DNA of 14,284 bases from JBDNDK01 sp046719185 (GTDB taxonomy: Bacteria; Armatimonadota; UBA5829), in contig JBDNDK010000046.1 in assembly GCA_046719185.1 (NCBI GenBank), positions 1-14,284 of the forward strand, given 5' to 3'. The notes under the pieces are model-generated. The model ran no database searches. It had not been told where the DNA came from and saw only the letters and a program-made list of their open reading frames with translations. How positions within the stretch are numbered: the stretch's first letter is position 1; each line of letters begins with the position of its first letter. Of this stretch, positions 1-7,371 are shown piece by piece. Both the position numbers and the translations under genes were made by a program.

Positions 1-23
1 CATACCTTTTCATGCTACCATTT

Positions 24-64
24 TTAAATGATAAGATGTATAATTAATACATCTTATCATTTAA
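24..64. repeat. 18-bp perfect AT-rich inverted repeat
   Basis: The arms 24-41 and 47-64 are perfect reverse complements around the 5-nt loop AATTA. The repeat lies 25 nt before the receiver gene's start codon. On the plus strand the 3' side continues TATTTATTG, which is only a weak T-tract. It could be the terminator of a gene left of the window, or an operator for the receiver-htrA unit. The other terminators in this window have G/C-richer stems or better T-runs, so its role is open. Confidence 0.6.
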
Positions 65-88
65 TATTTATTGAAGCAGGTGATTTTT

Positions 89-526
89 ATGAACCAGAGA
101 TTAAAAGTGCTTGTTATAGATGATGAAGAAATGGTAAGAAATGCCATAAAAAGAAGACTAGAGAGAGATAATTATAGTGTTAATACGGCAGATAGCCAAG
201 CTACAGGAATAGAAGAAATAGAAAAAGCTGAAATTCCCTATGATATAGTTATCACAGATATGGTAATGGAAAAGCAAAATAGTGGTCTAGAAGTATTACA
301 GGCTGCACTTGCAAGAGATGTATTTACAGAAGTTATTGTATTAACAGCTTATGGTAATGTATCAAATGCTGTTGAATGTATGAAAAGAGGTGCATTTGAT
401 TATGTTGAGAAAAACATACCCGGTGTTGATGTTTTCGAACTGCTTGCAATGAAGCTTGAATTGGCACTTGAAAGAAGAAGGGTATCACTTGCAACACTTA
501 GAAAAATTGATCAATATTCTAAATAA
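89..526 (+). CDS. Single-domain response regulator (CheY-like receiver)
   Basis: This 145-residue protein is a complete phospho-receiver domain with no output domain. Visible landmarks are the acidic pair D11-D12 after strand 1, the phospho-acceptor D57 in the ITDMVM motif, the switch threonine T86 in LTAYG, and the conserved lysine K108 in FDYVEK. The last 25 residues form an arginine-rich helix that extends alpha-5. The ATG at 89 is chosen because AGGTGA (78-83) sits 5 nt upstream; an in-frame TTG at 71 would place this site inside the gene. The receiver sequence resembles the NtrC class, but no ATPase or DNA-binding part follows. A protease gene starts 24 nt after the stop, so the two are probably cotranscribed. 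A partner histidine kinase may lie left of the window. It presumably acts by protein-protein contact in the cytoplasm; the target cannot be seen. Confidence 0.9.
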   Translation: MNQRLKVLVIDDEEMVRNAIKRRLERDNYSVNTADSQATGIEEIEKAEIPYDIVITDMVMEKQNSGLEVLQAALARDVFTEVIVLTAYGNVSNAVECMKRGAFDYVEKNIPGVDVFELLAMKLELALERRRVSLATLRKIDQYSK

Positions 527-550
527 TATAAATTTTATTTAGGAATTCTA

Positions 551-1720
551 TTGGATATGAGCAAAAAAATATTATTTATAATTATTTGTTTTATTGCAGG
601 ATTCTCAGGTTCTTATTTAGGTGGAGTCTATTTCTACAAAAATAATATGCATTTATTTAATGTTTCAAATAAAAGCATATTTGAAGATAAAGCAATTTTT
701 GCTGCAATTCAAGAAACCAATGAAAAATATCAAAACCCTGTGGTTGCTGCAGTAAATAAAGTAGGACCAGCAGTTGTAAATATAGATACTCTTGTTATGA
801 GAAGGCAGTCTTTCTTCGGCTTTGATGATCCATTTGCAGATTTTTTTGGTGATTCATTTTCTAGAGTAGTTCCAAGCCAAGGACAAGGATCTGGTTTGAT
901 AATAGATGGAGAAAAAGGTTATGTGCTTACAAATGAACATGTTGTTCATGAAGCTATAGCAAGAAATGGTGAGATTAAAGTAAGTCTTCCTGACAAGCAG
1001 ACATTTGAGGCAAAAGTTATTGGTTCAGCACCTCAATATGATATTGCAGTTTTAAAAATTGAAGGCGGAGGCAATCTTCCATCAGCAATATTATCTTCAT
1101 CTGATAATCTTACAATTGGAGAAACTGCAATTGCAATTGGCAATCCATTTGGTTTTAGAAATACTGTTACTGTTGGAGTTATAAGTGCATTAGAAAGATC
1201 AATTCAAGGAAGAGATGGAACACCACTTGAAGGCCTCATTCAAACAGATGCTGCAATTAACCCAGGCAATTCAGGCGGACCACTTTGTGATATTAATGGT
1301 AATGTAATTGGAATAAATACAGCAATTATTAGTGGAGCTGAAGGATTGGGTTTTGCTATAAGTGCGTCTTCAATAAGAAGTGTAATAGATGAATTAATTG
1401 AATTTGGAAGAGTGAATCAAGGTTGGACTGGAATAGTATTTTATGATATTTCACAAAGACTTGCAAGAAGATTAAATCTAAACAGCACAAATGGTGTTTT
1501 AGTTGGTGAAATATATAGAAATGGACCTGCAGATAAAGCAGGGGTAAAACCTGGAGATGTGGTGATTCAGGCAAATGGTAGAAATATAAAATCCTTGCAG
1601 GATATAAAAGCTGTTGAGAGGAACTTAAGAGAAGGACATGTGTTGAAACTTAAAATTATAAGATCAGATGAATTATTAACTAAAGAAATCAAGCTTACTA
1701 GGCTACCTGAAAATATATAA
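551..1720 (+). CDS. htrA: HtrA/Deg-family serine protease, membrane-anchored, one PDZ domain
   Basis: This 389-residue protein is an envelope quality-control protease of the trypsin-like S1C family. An N-terminal hydrophobic segment (about residues 6-26) serves as a signal anchor. The protease domain spans about 65-285 with the catalytic triad H130 (LTNEH), D164 (YDIAVLK) and S241 in GNSGGP. One PDZ domain follows (about 290-385). One transmembrane segment plus one PDZ resembles DegS more than two-PDZ DegP. A phenylalanine/aspartate-rich stretch (88-103, FFGFDDPFADFFG) precedes the protease core, as is common in this family. The TTG at 551 is preferred because AGGA (541-544) lies 6 nt before it; the ATG at 557 would be 12 nt away and removes two residues. 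It follows the receiver gene by 24 nt, which suggests one transcript and possibly a role in an envelope stress response. All catalytic residues are present. Confidence 0.93.
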   Translation: MDMSKKILFIIICFIAGFSGSYLGGVYFYKNNMHLFNVSNKSIFEDKAIFAAIQETNEKYQNPVVAAVNKVGPAVVNIDTLVMRRQSFFGFDDPFADFFGDSFSRVVPSQGQGSGLIIDGEKGYVLTNEHVVHEAIARNGEIKVSLPDKQTFEAKVIGSAPQYDIAVLKIEGGGNLPSAILSSSDNLTIGETAIAIGNPFGFRNTVTVGVISALERSIQGRDGTPLEGLIQTDAAINPGNSGGPLCDINGNVIGINTAIISGAEGLGFAISASSIRSVIDELIEFGRVNQGWTGIVFYDISQRLARRLNLNSTNGVLVGEIYRNGPADKAGVKPGDVVIQANGRNIKSLQDIKAVERNLREGHVLKLKIIRSDELLTKEIKLTRLPENI

Positions 1721-1738
1721 AGGTAAATGCAGGATGCA

Positions 1739-1764
1739 TACAGTATCTAAAATGCTGTAGTTTT
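1739..1764 (+). terminator. Weak hairpin with T-tract between htrA and the next gene
   Basis: The arms TACAGTAT (1739-1746) and ATGCTGTA (1752-1759) give 8 pairs including one G-U around a 5-nt loop, followed by GTTTT. The stem is AT-rich and the T-run short, so it would be a leaky terminator or just an intercistronic hairpin. The next gene's ribosome binding site begins 4 nt later. Confidence 0.3.
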
Positions 1765-1778
1765 ATTGGAGGATTATG

Positions 1779-3224
1779 ATGAAAAGAAAAGAAACTTGTT
1801 GGAATTTTAAGCTTTATGTTGTTTTTTGTTTACTCACATTTATTTTTACAATGCAATTTTCTATTGCTCAAACTGGACCAAATAAATTAAGTGTAGTTGT
1901 TGGAACTCCTTTTCAACAACTACCATCAACTGGACCAAAAAAAATATCAATAATAGCAGCTCCAGAAGAAACTATTCCTGCTGTTTTTGGTGTTAAGTAT
2001 TCAGGAAATTTATCAAATGTTAGAGTCTCTGTTGCATCAGATTTGAAAGGACCTGGGACAATTGAAAGATTAAATTGTGAAATAAGCAAAATAATTGATG
2101 ATGAGCTAGTGAATCAAGTTTCATCATCATCTGGTGCTGTGTTTACATCTGTAGATATAACAGATCAACCAACAATAATATGGCTTACAGTTAGTGTTCC
2201 AAAAAGAACACCACCTGGATTATATAAAGGATTTGTTGGTTTTTATTATCAAAACAAATTATATGATTCAGTGCCAATTGAGCTCAATGTGAGACCGATG
2301 AGACTATTAGGCTCTTCAAAACAATATTTATTGTATAGTTCATTTACACCTACTTCTGATGCCATCGGAGAAGATGGTTTAGATTATAATTATGCTGGTT
2401 TCTTAGGAGCTTTTAAAACAATTGGATTTAGTAATGCATCAGTTAATGCTCCAACAACTGAAATTGGGTGTGCGTTTAGATCCTATGCACATACTGGACT
2501 GAGATCTCCTATATTGATTGCAAAATATGCATTTGATCCACAAATACCTACATTTGATGAAATTGTTTTGATTGAAAATGCAAGAAAAGCAGCAGGGATT
2601 GAAAGTGCATTATATTTTTGCGTGGATAATCCTAATACAGATGAACAAATCGAAACAGCAATTAATCAATTAAATATATTAAAACAATTAAGAATCAAAA
2701 CTGGTGCAAGAGTATCAAGTTCTGAATCATTGGCTAAAATTCAATATCTTCTAAATGCAATATCATATTCCATTGATATGGATTATATAAGATCCTTGTT
2801 AGATGGAACAGGGAATAGAGAAAGTTCTGCATGGCAATACTATTGGTGGGATGCAAGAAATTCAGTTGATGACAATAGAAGATATGCAGGTTTAGCATTG
2901 TGGAAAAGTGGGCTTGATGGGTGTATGCCTGTGTGGATGCCAAAAGAAGGGCAAAATTCAATGATTGACGGAGTAAGATCATTAAAAACTGAAGCAATAA
3001 GAGCCGGCATTGATGATACTAGATATATTACATCATATATGAGAGTATTAAGAGAAGTAAAAGACCTTAAGAGAGATATAGATAATCAGTTGATTGAAGA
3101 ATCTGAAGCTTATCTAAAAAAATATTTATCTGGTGATATGACAAAATTAACACACTCACAAATGAATGAATTTAGAGAAAGAATGGCTGATTATGTTATA
3201 AAATTCGAAGCTAGACTAAAATAA
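1779..3224 (+). CDS. Secreted GH123/DUF4091-like protein, putative catalytic Glu replaced by Asn
   Basis: This 481-residue exported protein has a Sec signal peptide (residues 1-30, cleavage probably after SIA). A beta-sandwich follows (about 35-172); its WLTVSVPKRTPPGLYKG stretch matches the 'W-V-P-G-Y-G' pattern of the N-terminal domain in GH123-type proteins. The rest looks like a TIM barrel (about 180-430), with AWQYYWWDAR at 351-360 and a SLKTEAIRAGIDDTRY stretch at 401-416 typical of DUF4091 C-termini. The family normally carries a catalytic Asp-Glu pair on a barrel strand followed by Pro. Here the likely position reads D283-N284-P285, so the acid/base may be lost. The ATG at 1779 has GGAGG 6 nt upstream; the ATG at 1776 is only 3 nt away. 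It is the last gene before a strong terminator and probably shares transcription with htrA. The substrate is unknown. The family call is by motif recognition only. Confidence 0.7.
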   Translation: MKRKETCWNFKLYVVFCLLTFIFTMQFSIAQTGPNKLSVVVGTPFQQLPSTGPKKISIIAAPEETIPAVFGVKYSGNLSNVRVSVASDLKGPGTIERLNCEISKIIDDELVNQVSSSSGAVFTSVDITDQPTIIWLTVSVPKRTPPGLYKGFVGFYYQNKLYDSVPIELNVRPMRLLGSSKQYLLYSSFTPTSDAIGEDGLDYNYAGFLGAFKTIGFSNASVNAPTTEIGCAFRSYAHTGLRSPILIAKYAFDPQIPTFDEIVLIENARKAAGIESALYFCVDNPNTDEQIETAINQLNILKQLRIKTGARVSSSESLAKIQYLLNAISYSIDMDYIRSLLDGTGNRESSAWQYYWWDARNSVDDNRRYAGLALWKSGLDGCMPVWMPKEGQNSMIDGVRSLKTEAIRAGIDDTRYITSYMRVLREVKDLKRDIDNQLIEESEAYLKKYLSGDMTKLTHSQMNEFRERMADYVIKFEARLK

Positions 3225-3233
3225 AAATTATAT

Positions 3234-3298
3234 AAACTCACTCTATGAATTTAGATTTTTGGTTTTGCAAAACTTTGAGATGCTAGAGTGAGTTTTTT
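3234..3298 (+). terminator. Rho-independent terminator with long branched loop
   Basis: The arms AAACTCACTCTA (3234-3245) and TAGAGTGAGTTT (3284-3295) pair perfectly over 12 bp, and the second arm runs into a T-run (3293-3298). The 38-nt loop contains the self-complementary GTTTTGCAAAAC (3262-3273). It lies 10 nt after the preceding stop codon and closes the receiver-htrA-GH123-like unit. Confidence 0.85.
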
Positions 3299-3310
3299 GT
3301 AATTTATATA

Positions 3311-3339
3311 TTGATTATTATTACAATTTTTAGTATGAT
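3311..3339 (+). promoter_or_regulatory. Candidate sigma70-type promoter of ppdK
   Basis: TTGATT (3311-3316) and TATGAT (3334-3339) are separated by exactly 17 bp, matching the -35 and -10 consensus at 4/6 and 5/6 positions. Transcription would begin near 3346 and give a leader of about 120 nt. It lies just after the upstream terminator, as expected for an independent ppdK unit. In such AT-rich DNA chance matches are common. Confidence 0.5.
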
Positions 3340-3371
3340 TATTCAGTAAATTGTGCATTTATCAAGAATTC

Positions 3372-3395
3372 TGGTGCATGTTGCACTATTTTTTT
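3372..3395 (+). promoter_or_regulatory. Terminator-like hairpin in the ppdK leader (possible attenuator)
   Basis: GTGCA (3374-3378) pairs with TGCAC (3382-3386) around a TGT loop. The stem extends by G-U and T-A pairs to 3372/3388 and is followed by seven T residues (3389-3395). A second GTGCA at 3353-3357 could pair with the same TGCAC, giving an alternative fold. It lies between the candidate promoter and the ppdK start. It may be an attenuator, or a second weak terminator behind 3298. Confidence 0.4.
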
Positions 3396-3445
3396 GTACA
3401 AAACAAGGTGATATTGCAAAAAAATGCTTAACACCAAACTAAATA

Positions 3446-3458
3446 CTCGAATATCGAG
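3446..3458 (+). promoter_or_regulatory. Small inverted repeat touching the ppdK ribosome binding site
   Basis: CTCGA (3446-3450) and TCGAG (3454-3458) form a 5-bp stem with loop ATA. The right arm overlaps the first bases of the Shine-Dalgarno AGGAGG (3457-3462), which is 5 nt before the ATG. Folding could partly mask ribosome binding. The stem is short, so the effect may be small. Confidence 0.35.
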
Positions 3459-3467
3459 GAGGAATTA

Positions 3468-6155
3468 ATGGCTGACAAGAAACGCGTATATCTTTTTAGA
3501 GAAGGTAACGCAACAATGCGTGATCTTCTTGGAGGTAAAGGTGCTAACCTTTGTGAAATGACCAATATTGGTCTTCCTGTACCACCCGGATTTACTATCA
3601 CTACTGAAACATGCAATGAATACACCAAATTAGGCAAGCTTCCTGATGGACTTTGGGAAGAAGTGCTTGAAGCTCTTGCTGATGTTGAAAAAGACATGGG
3701 TAAAAAGTTTGGTGATCCAACTAATCCTTTGCTGGTATCTGTTAGATCTGGTGCAAAGTTCTCAATGCCTGGTATGATGGATACAGTTCTTAATCTTGGT
3801 CTTAATGAAGAAACTCTTAAGGGTATTATTGCAGCCACTGGCAATGAAAGATTTGCTTATGATGCATATAGAAGATTTTTGATGATGTTTTCTGACATAG
3901 TCCTTTCCGGAGACTATCCAAAACTAACAAAACATCATTTTGAAGAAATCTTTGATGAGCTCAAAGCTAAAAAAGGTGCTTCTGTTGATACAGATATTGA
4001 TACAGAAGGTCTTAAAGGTCTTTGTGAGCAATATAAAGAATATTTCAAGTCAGTTACAGGAAAAGATTTTCCACAAGATCCTCTTGAGCAATTAAGACTA
4101 GCAATAATTGCTGTATTTAAGAGTTGGAACAATGAAAGAGCTGTTATTTATAGAAACAGAGAGAAGATTTCTCATGATTTAGGAACTGCTGTTAATGTTC
4201 AAACAATGGTGTTTGGCAACATGGGTGATGACTGCGGCACTGGTGTTGCATTTACTAGAGATGCTGCTACTGGTGAGAATAAAATCTATGGTGAGTTCCT
4301 AATGAATGCACAGGGTGAAGATGTTGTAGCCGGCGTAAGAACTCCTGAAACCATTGATCAGCTTGCTAAACATAATCCTGAAATATACAATCAATTTGTA
4401 GAAATTGCTAAAAGACTTGAAAAACACTACAAAGATATGCAGGATATTGAGTTTACTATTGAGAAAAATAGACTCTTTATTCTTCAATGCAGATCAGGAA
4501 AGAGAACTCCACAAGCACACATAGAAATAGCAGTAGATCAAGTTAAAGAAGGTCTTATCACAAAAGAAGAAGCTGTTGGAAGAGTTCCATCTGAAGTACC
4601 TGGACTTTTATTACTTCCATCACTTGACATTGAATATATTAAGAAAAACAATCCTAAAGTTCTAGCAAAAGGCTTGAATGCTGGACCTGGTGGTGCTGTT
4701 GGTAAAATTGCAATTGGATCAAAAGCTGCTCTTGAAATGGCTGCTAATGGTGATGATGTTATCTTAGTAGGAAAAGAAACAAACCCAGATGACCTCGGTG
4801 GAATGCTTGCATCTAAAGGTGTTTTAACTGCACTTGGTGGAAAAACTTCTCATGCAGCACTTGTTGCAAGACAATATGGTATTCCTACTGTTTGCGGATG
4901 TAGTTCACTTAAAATTGATACTGCTGCAAGAACTATAACATCTGATGGTGTTACATTAAAAGAAGGTGACATTATATCAATTGATGGAACAAATGGTATC
5001 GTATATTCTGATGCTATTCCAACAAAACCTGTGGCTGTAAGCGGTAAGTTTGCTGAATTTATGGAATGGGCTGATTCATTCAGAACAATGGGTGTAAGAG
5101 CAAATGCTGATACACCTGAGCATGCAGCTGAGGCTATTGAACTAGGTGCTGAAGGTATTGGACTTTGCAGAACTGAGCATATGTTCATGGGTGACAGGGC
5201 TGCAAAAGTTAGAGATATGATTCTTGCTGAAGATGAAGAAACAAGACAAGCTGCAATTAATGAGCTTACTCCACTTCAAAAGGGTGATTTTATTGGGATA
5301 TTTGAAGCTATGAAGGGATTGCCTGTTACCATAAGACTCATAGATCCTCCGCTTCATGAATTCCTTCCAAACTATGCAGAGCTTAGTGTTGAAGTTGCAA
5401 CAATGAAGATTAAGGATCCAAATAATCCTGAACTTCCTGAAAAAGAAAAACTTCTTGCTAAAGTTGCTGATATGCATGAAGCTAACCCAATGCTTGGTCT
5501 GAGAGGCTGCAGATTGAGTGTTTACTTCCCGGGCATTATCATTATGCAAGTAAATGCTATTATTGCTGCTGCCTGTGAGATGAAAAAACAAGGTAAGGAA
5601 GCACATCCAGAAATTATGATTCCTCTTGTTGCAACTGTTAATGAGCTTACATATCTTAAAGAGCAACTAATTGATGTTGCAAACAAAACAATGGATGAAT
5701 ATGGAGTTAAAGTTGATTATAAGATAGGAACAATGATTGAAATTCCTAGAGCTGCATTAACTGCTGATGAAATTGCAGCTGAGGCAGACTTCTTTAGCTT
5801 TGGAACCAATGACCTGACCCAAATGAGTTATGGTCTAAGTAGAGATGATGCTGGTAAGTTCTTACCATTATACATAGAAAAACAAATCTTTAAGAATGAC
5901 CCAACAGAAACAATTGATGTTAAAGGTATTGGTAGAATGATGAAGATTTGTGTTGAAGATGCCAAAGCAGTTAACCCAGATATTAAACTTGGCATCTGCG
6001 GTGAGCACGGTGGAGATCCTGATTCAGTTAAGTTCTGCTATCAGCTTGGTCTTAACTATGTTAGCTGTTCACCAAAGAGAGTGCCTGTTGCTAGATTAGC
6101 CGCAGCACAAGCAGCACTTGAAGCTGGTGGTAAAGGTGTAGCAAGAGACAAATAG
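3468..6155 (+). CDS. ppdK: Pyruvate, phosphate dikinase (PPDK)
   Basis: This 895-residue, full-length cytoplasmic enzyme interconverts pyruvate + ATP + phosphate and PEP + AMP + pyrophosphate. The N-terminal ATP-grasp domain begins with GGKGANLCEM (22-31) and reaches about 345 (QDIEFTIE, LQCRSGKRT). The swivelling phosphohistidine domain has H462 in GGKTSHAAL. The C-terminal PEP/pyruvate barrel has GLCRTEHMF (565-573), EIPRAAL (758-764), FGTNDLTQMSYGL (778-790) and the catalytic cysteine C844 in GICGEHGGDP. The AGGAGG at 3457-3462, 5 nt before the ATG, fixes the start. The conserved C-terminal signature usually read as CSPFRVP or CSPYRVP is CSPKRVP here (K870), and the residue two before the Thr-Ser-His trio is Lys459 where Met is usual. 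The gene is monocistronic, with its own candidate promoter and a terminator. In fermenters PPDK mostly runs toward pyruvate and conserves energy as ATP; here it could drain PEP derived from glycerate. Confidence 0.98.
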   Translation: MADKKRVYLFREGNATMRDLLGGKGANLCEMTNIGLPVPPGFTITTETCNEYTKLGKLPDGLWEEVLEALADVEKDMGKKFGDPTNPLLVSVRSGAKFSMPGMMDTVLNLGLNEETLKGIIAATGNERFAYDAYRRFLMMFSDIVLSGDYPKLTKHHFEEIFDELKAKKGASVDTDIDTEGLKGLCEQYKEYFKSVTGKDFPQDPLEQLRLAIIAVFKSWNNERAVIYRNREKISHDLGTAVNVQTMVFGNMGDDCGTGVAFTRDAATGENKIYGEFLMNAQGEDVVAGVRTPETIDQLAKHNPEIYNQFVEIAKRLEKHYKDMQDIEFTIEKNRLFILQCRSGKRTPQAHIEIAVDQVKEGLITKEEAVGRVPSEVPGLLLLPSLDIEYIKKNNPKVLAKGLNAGPGGAVGKIAIGSKAALEMAANGDDVILVGKETNPDDLGGMLASKGVLTALGGKTSHAALVARQYGIPTVCGCSSLKIDTAARTITSDGVTLKEGDIISIDGTNGIVYSDAIPTKPVAVSGKFAEFMEWADSFRTMGVRANADTPEHAAEAIELGAEGIGLCRTEHMFMGDRAAKVRDMILAEDEETRQAAINELTPLQKGDFIGIFEAMKGLPVTIRLIDPPLHEFLPNYAELSVEVATMKIKDPNNPELPEKEKLLAKVADMHEANPMLGLRGCRLSVYFPGIIIMQVNAIIAAACEMKKQGKEAHPEIMIPLVATVNELTYLKEQLIDVANKTMDEYGVKVDYKIGTMIEIPRAALTADEIAAEADFFSFGTNDLTQMSYGLSRDDAGKFLPLYIEKQIFKNDPTETIDVKGIGRMMKICVEDAKAVNPDIKLGICGEHGGDPDSVKFCYQLGLNYVSCSPKRVPVARLAAAQAALEAGGKGVARDK

Positions 6156-6184
6156 TCTCAAAATCAAATAAATATCTAAATATG

Positions 6185-6220
6185 GGCTATCTGGTGAAAC
6201 AAAGAACCAGATAGCCTTTT
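6185..6220. terminator. Terminator shared by ppdK and the convergent minus-strand operon
   Basis: GGCTATCTGGT (6185-6195) and ACCAGATAGCC (6206-6216) form a perfect 11-bp stem with a 10-nt loop, followed on the plus strand by TTTTATATTT. The T-tract overlaps the stop codon of the convergent oxidoreductase gene (6219-6221). On the minus strand the sequence after the stem is only moderately T-rich, so it works best for ppdK and perhaps in both directions. Confidence 0.85.
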
Positions 6221-7370
6221 ATATTTCAATCCATTTTGATCCATCTTTTGAGGAAACTTGAGCAGCATTCATAATCTTTTGCACAGCTAAGCCGTCTTCA
6301 AATGAGACTGAAGCAGGTTTGTTTTTAGCAATATTATTGATAAAGTCATATAAACTAGCTATATGAAATTGAATCCATCCAACTGGAGCTTTTGGTGAAG
6401 GAAGTGATGCTGGAGAAGGATATTTGCAAGCACAAGTTATCTTCTTAAATCCTTTTTCGCCGCCGATTGGATTTGATGGATTTGTATCATCATAAAATTC
6501 TAAATAATTTGGATTCATCAAATCAAATTTTATTGCACCTTTTGTGCCATGAATTTCTATTCTTAATCCATCTTCAGTTCCAGTAGCAATTCTTGATGTT
6601 TCAATGGTTCCTATAGACCCATTTTGATGTTTCAAAAGCAATATACAAATATCATCAACTTCAACTGTTTTTCTTTCTGAGCTTTCTATAGATATAGGTC
6701 TTGAATCTACAAAAGTTTTTAATGAAGCTGATATTGAAATAAAATCACCGATTAGATATCTCATTAGATCAATTAAATGAGAGCCTAAATCATACAAAGC
6801 TCCTCCGCCACTTTGAGATTTATCTAATCTCCAAGAATAGGGCTTTTCAGTGTCCAAATATCCTGAATGAAGATAATACCCTCTAAAGGATACTATATTC
6901 CCTATTCTTCCATCGTCAATCAATTGTTTTGCTCTCATTATTGCAGGAATAAATCTGTTGTGAAAAGTTATCTGGCAAACCTTGTTAGAATTTTTTGCAA
7001 GCATTGCAAGATTTTGTGCTTCTTGAACAGTGACAGCAAGCGGTTTTTCACAATATACATGTTTGCCAGCTTTTATTGCTTCAGATGCTTGTTCATAATG
7101 CAGATAATTGGGTGTACAAATATTGATTATTTGAATATCACTTCTTGATAATAATTCTTTATAATCTTCTACTGCAACTTTAAATCCTGATTGGTTGATT
7201 GCAAGTTGTCTAGATTTTTCAGTTTTAGCACTTACTCCAACAATATCTATATTTGCGGGAGGTGGATTATATATATGAGGGATTGATTTATATGCATAAG
7301 AATGCATTTGTCCCATAAATCCATATCCAATCATCCCTACTCCATACTGTGGTATGTTTGAAAATGGCAT
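6219..7370 (-). CDS. Gfo/Idh/MocA family NAD(P)-dependent sugar oxidoreductase
   Basis: This 383-residue cytoplasmic protein is a complete Gfo/Idh/MocA oxidoreductase. The N-terminal Rossmann domain has the dinucleotide motif GYGFMG (15-20), the strand end ICTPNYLH (84-91) and the catalytic-type EKP signature with K109. The C-terminal sandwich domain includes GGGALYDLGSHLIDL (188-202), where D194 and H198 correspond to the usual active-site region. Substrates in this family are sugars, inositols, sugar acids or sugar-nucleotides, and sequence alone does not choose among them. The start lies 1 nt after the glycerate kinase stop, and GGAG (7377-7380) within that gene's last codons is 6 nt upstream, so the two are translationally coupled. 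It is the last gene of the operon and ends in the shared terminator. It may oxidise or epimerise a sugar released by the glycosidases, upstream of the glycerate route. Confidence 0.92.
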   Translation of the reverse strand: MPFSNIPQYGVGMIGYGFMGQMHSYAYKSIPHIYNPPPANIDIVGVSAKTEKSRQLAINQSGFKVAVEDYKELLSRSDIQIINICTPNYLHYEQASEAIKAGKHVYCEKPLAVTVQEAQNLAMLAKNSNKVCQITFHNRFIPAIMRAKQLIDDGRIGNIVSFRGYYLHSGYLDTEKPYSWRLDKSQSGGGALYDLGSHLIDLMRYLIGDFISISASLKTFVDSRPISIESSERKTVEVDDICILLLKHQNGSIGTIETSRIATGTEDGLRIEIHGTKGAIKFDLMNPNYLEFYDDTNPSNPIGGEKGFKKITCACKYPSPASLPSPKAPVGWIQFHIASLYDFINNIAKNKPASVSFEDGLAVQKIMNAAQVSSKDGSKWIEI

Positions 7371-7371
7371 T

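Noticed and set aside
1356..1574. 72-codon antisense open frame inside htrA
   Set aside because: It lies entirely opposite the protease/PDZ coding region, with no start signals or recognisable motif.
5142..5666. A 174-codon open frame antisense to ppdK, and similar long antisense frames at 3428-3844 and 4850-5188
   Set aside because: They lie wholly or almost wholly opposite a strongly conserved gene, have no ribosome binding site or recognisable domain, and have amino acid composition typical of complementary-strand reading.
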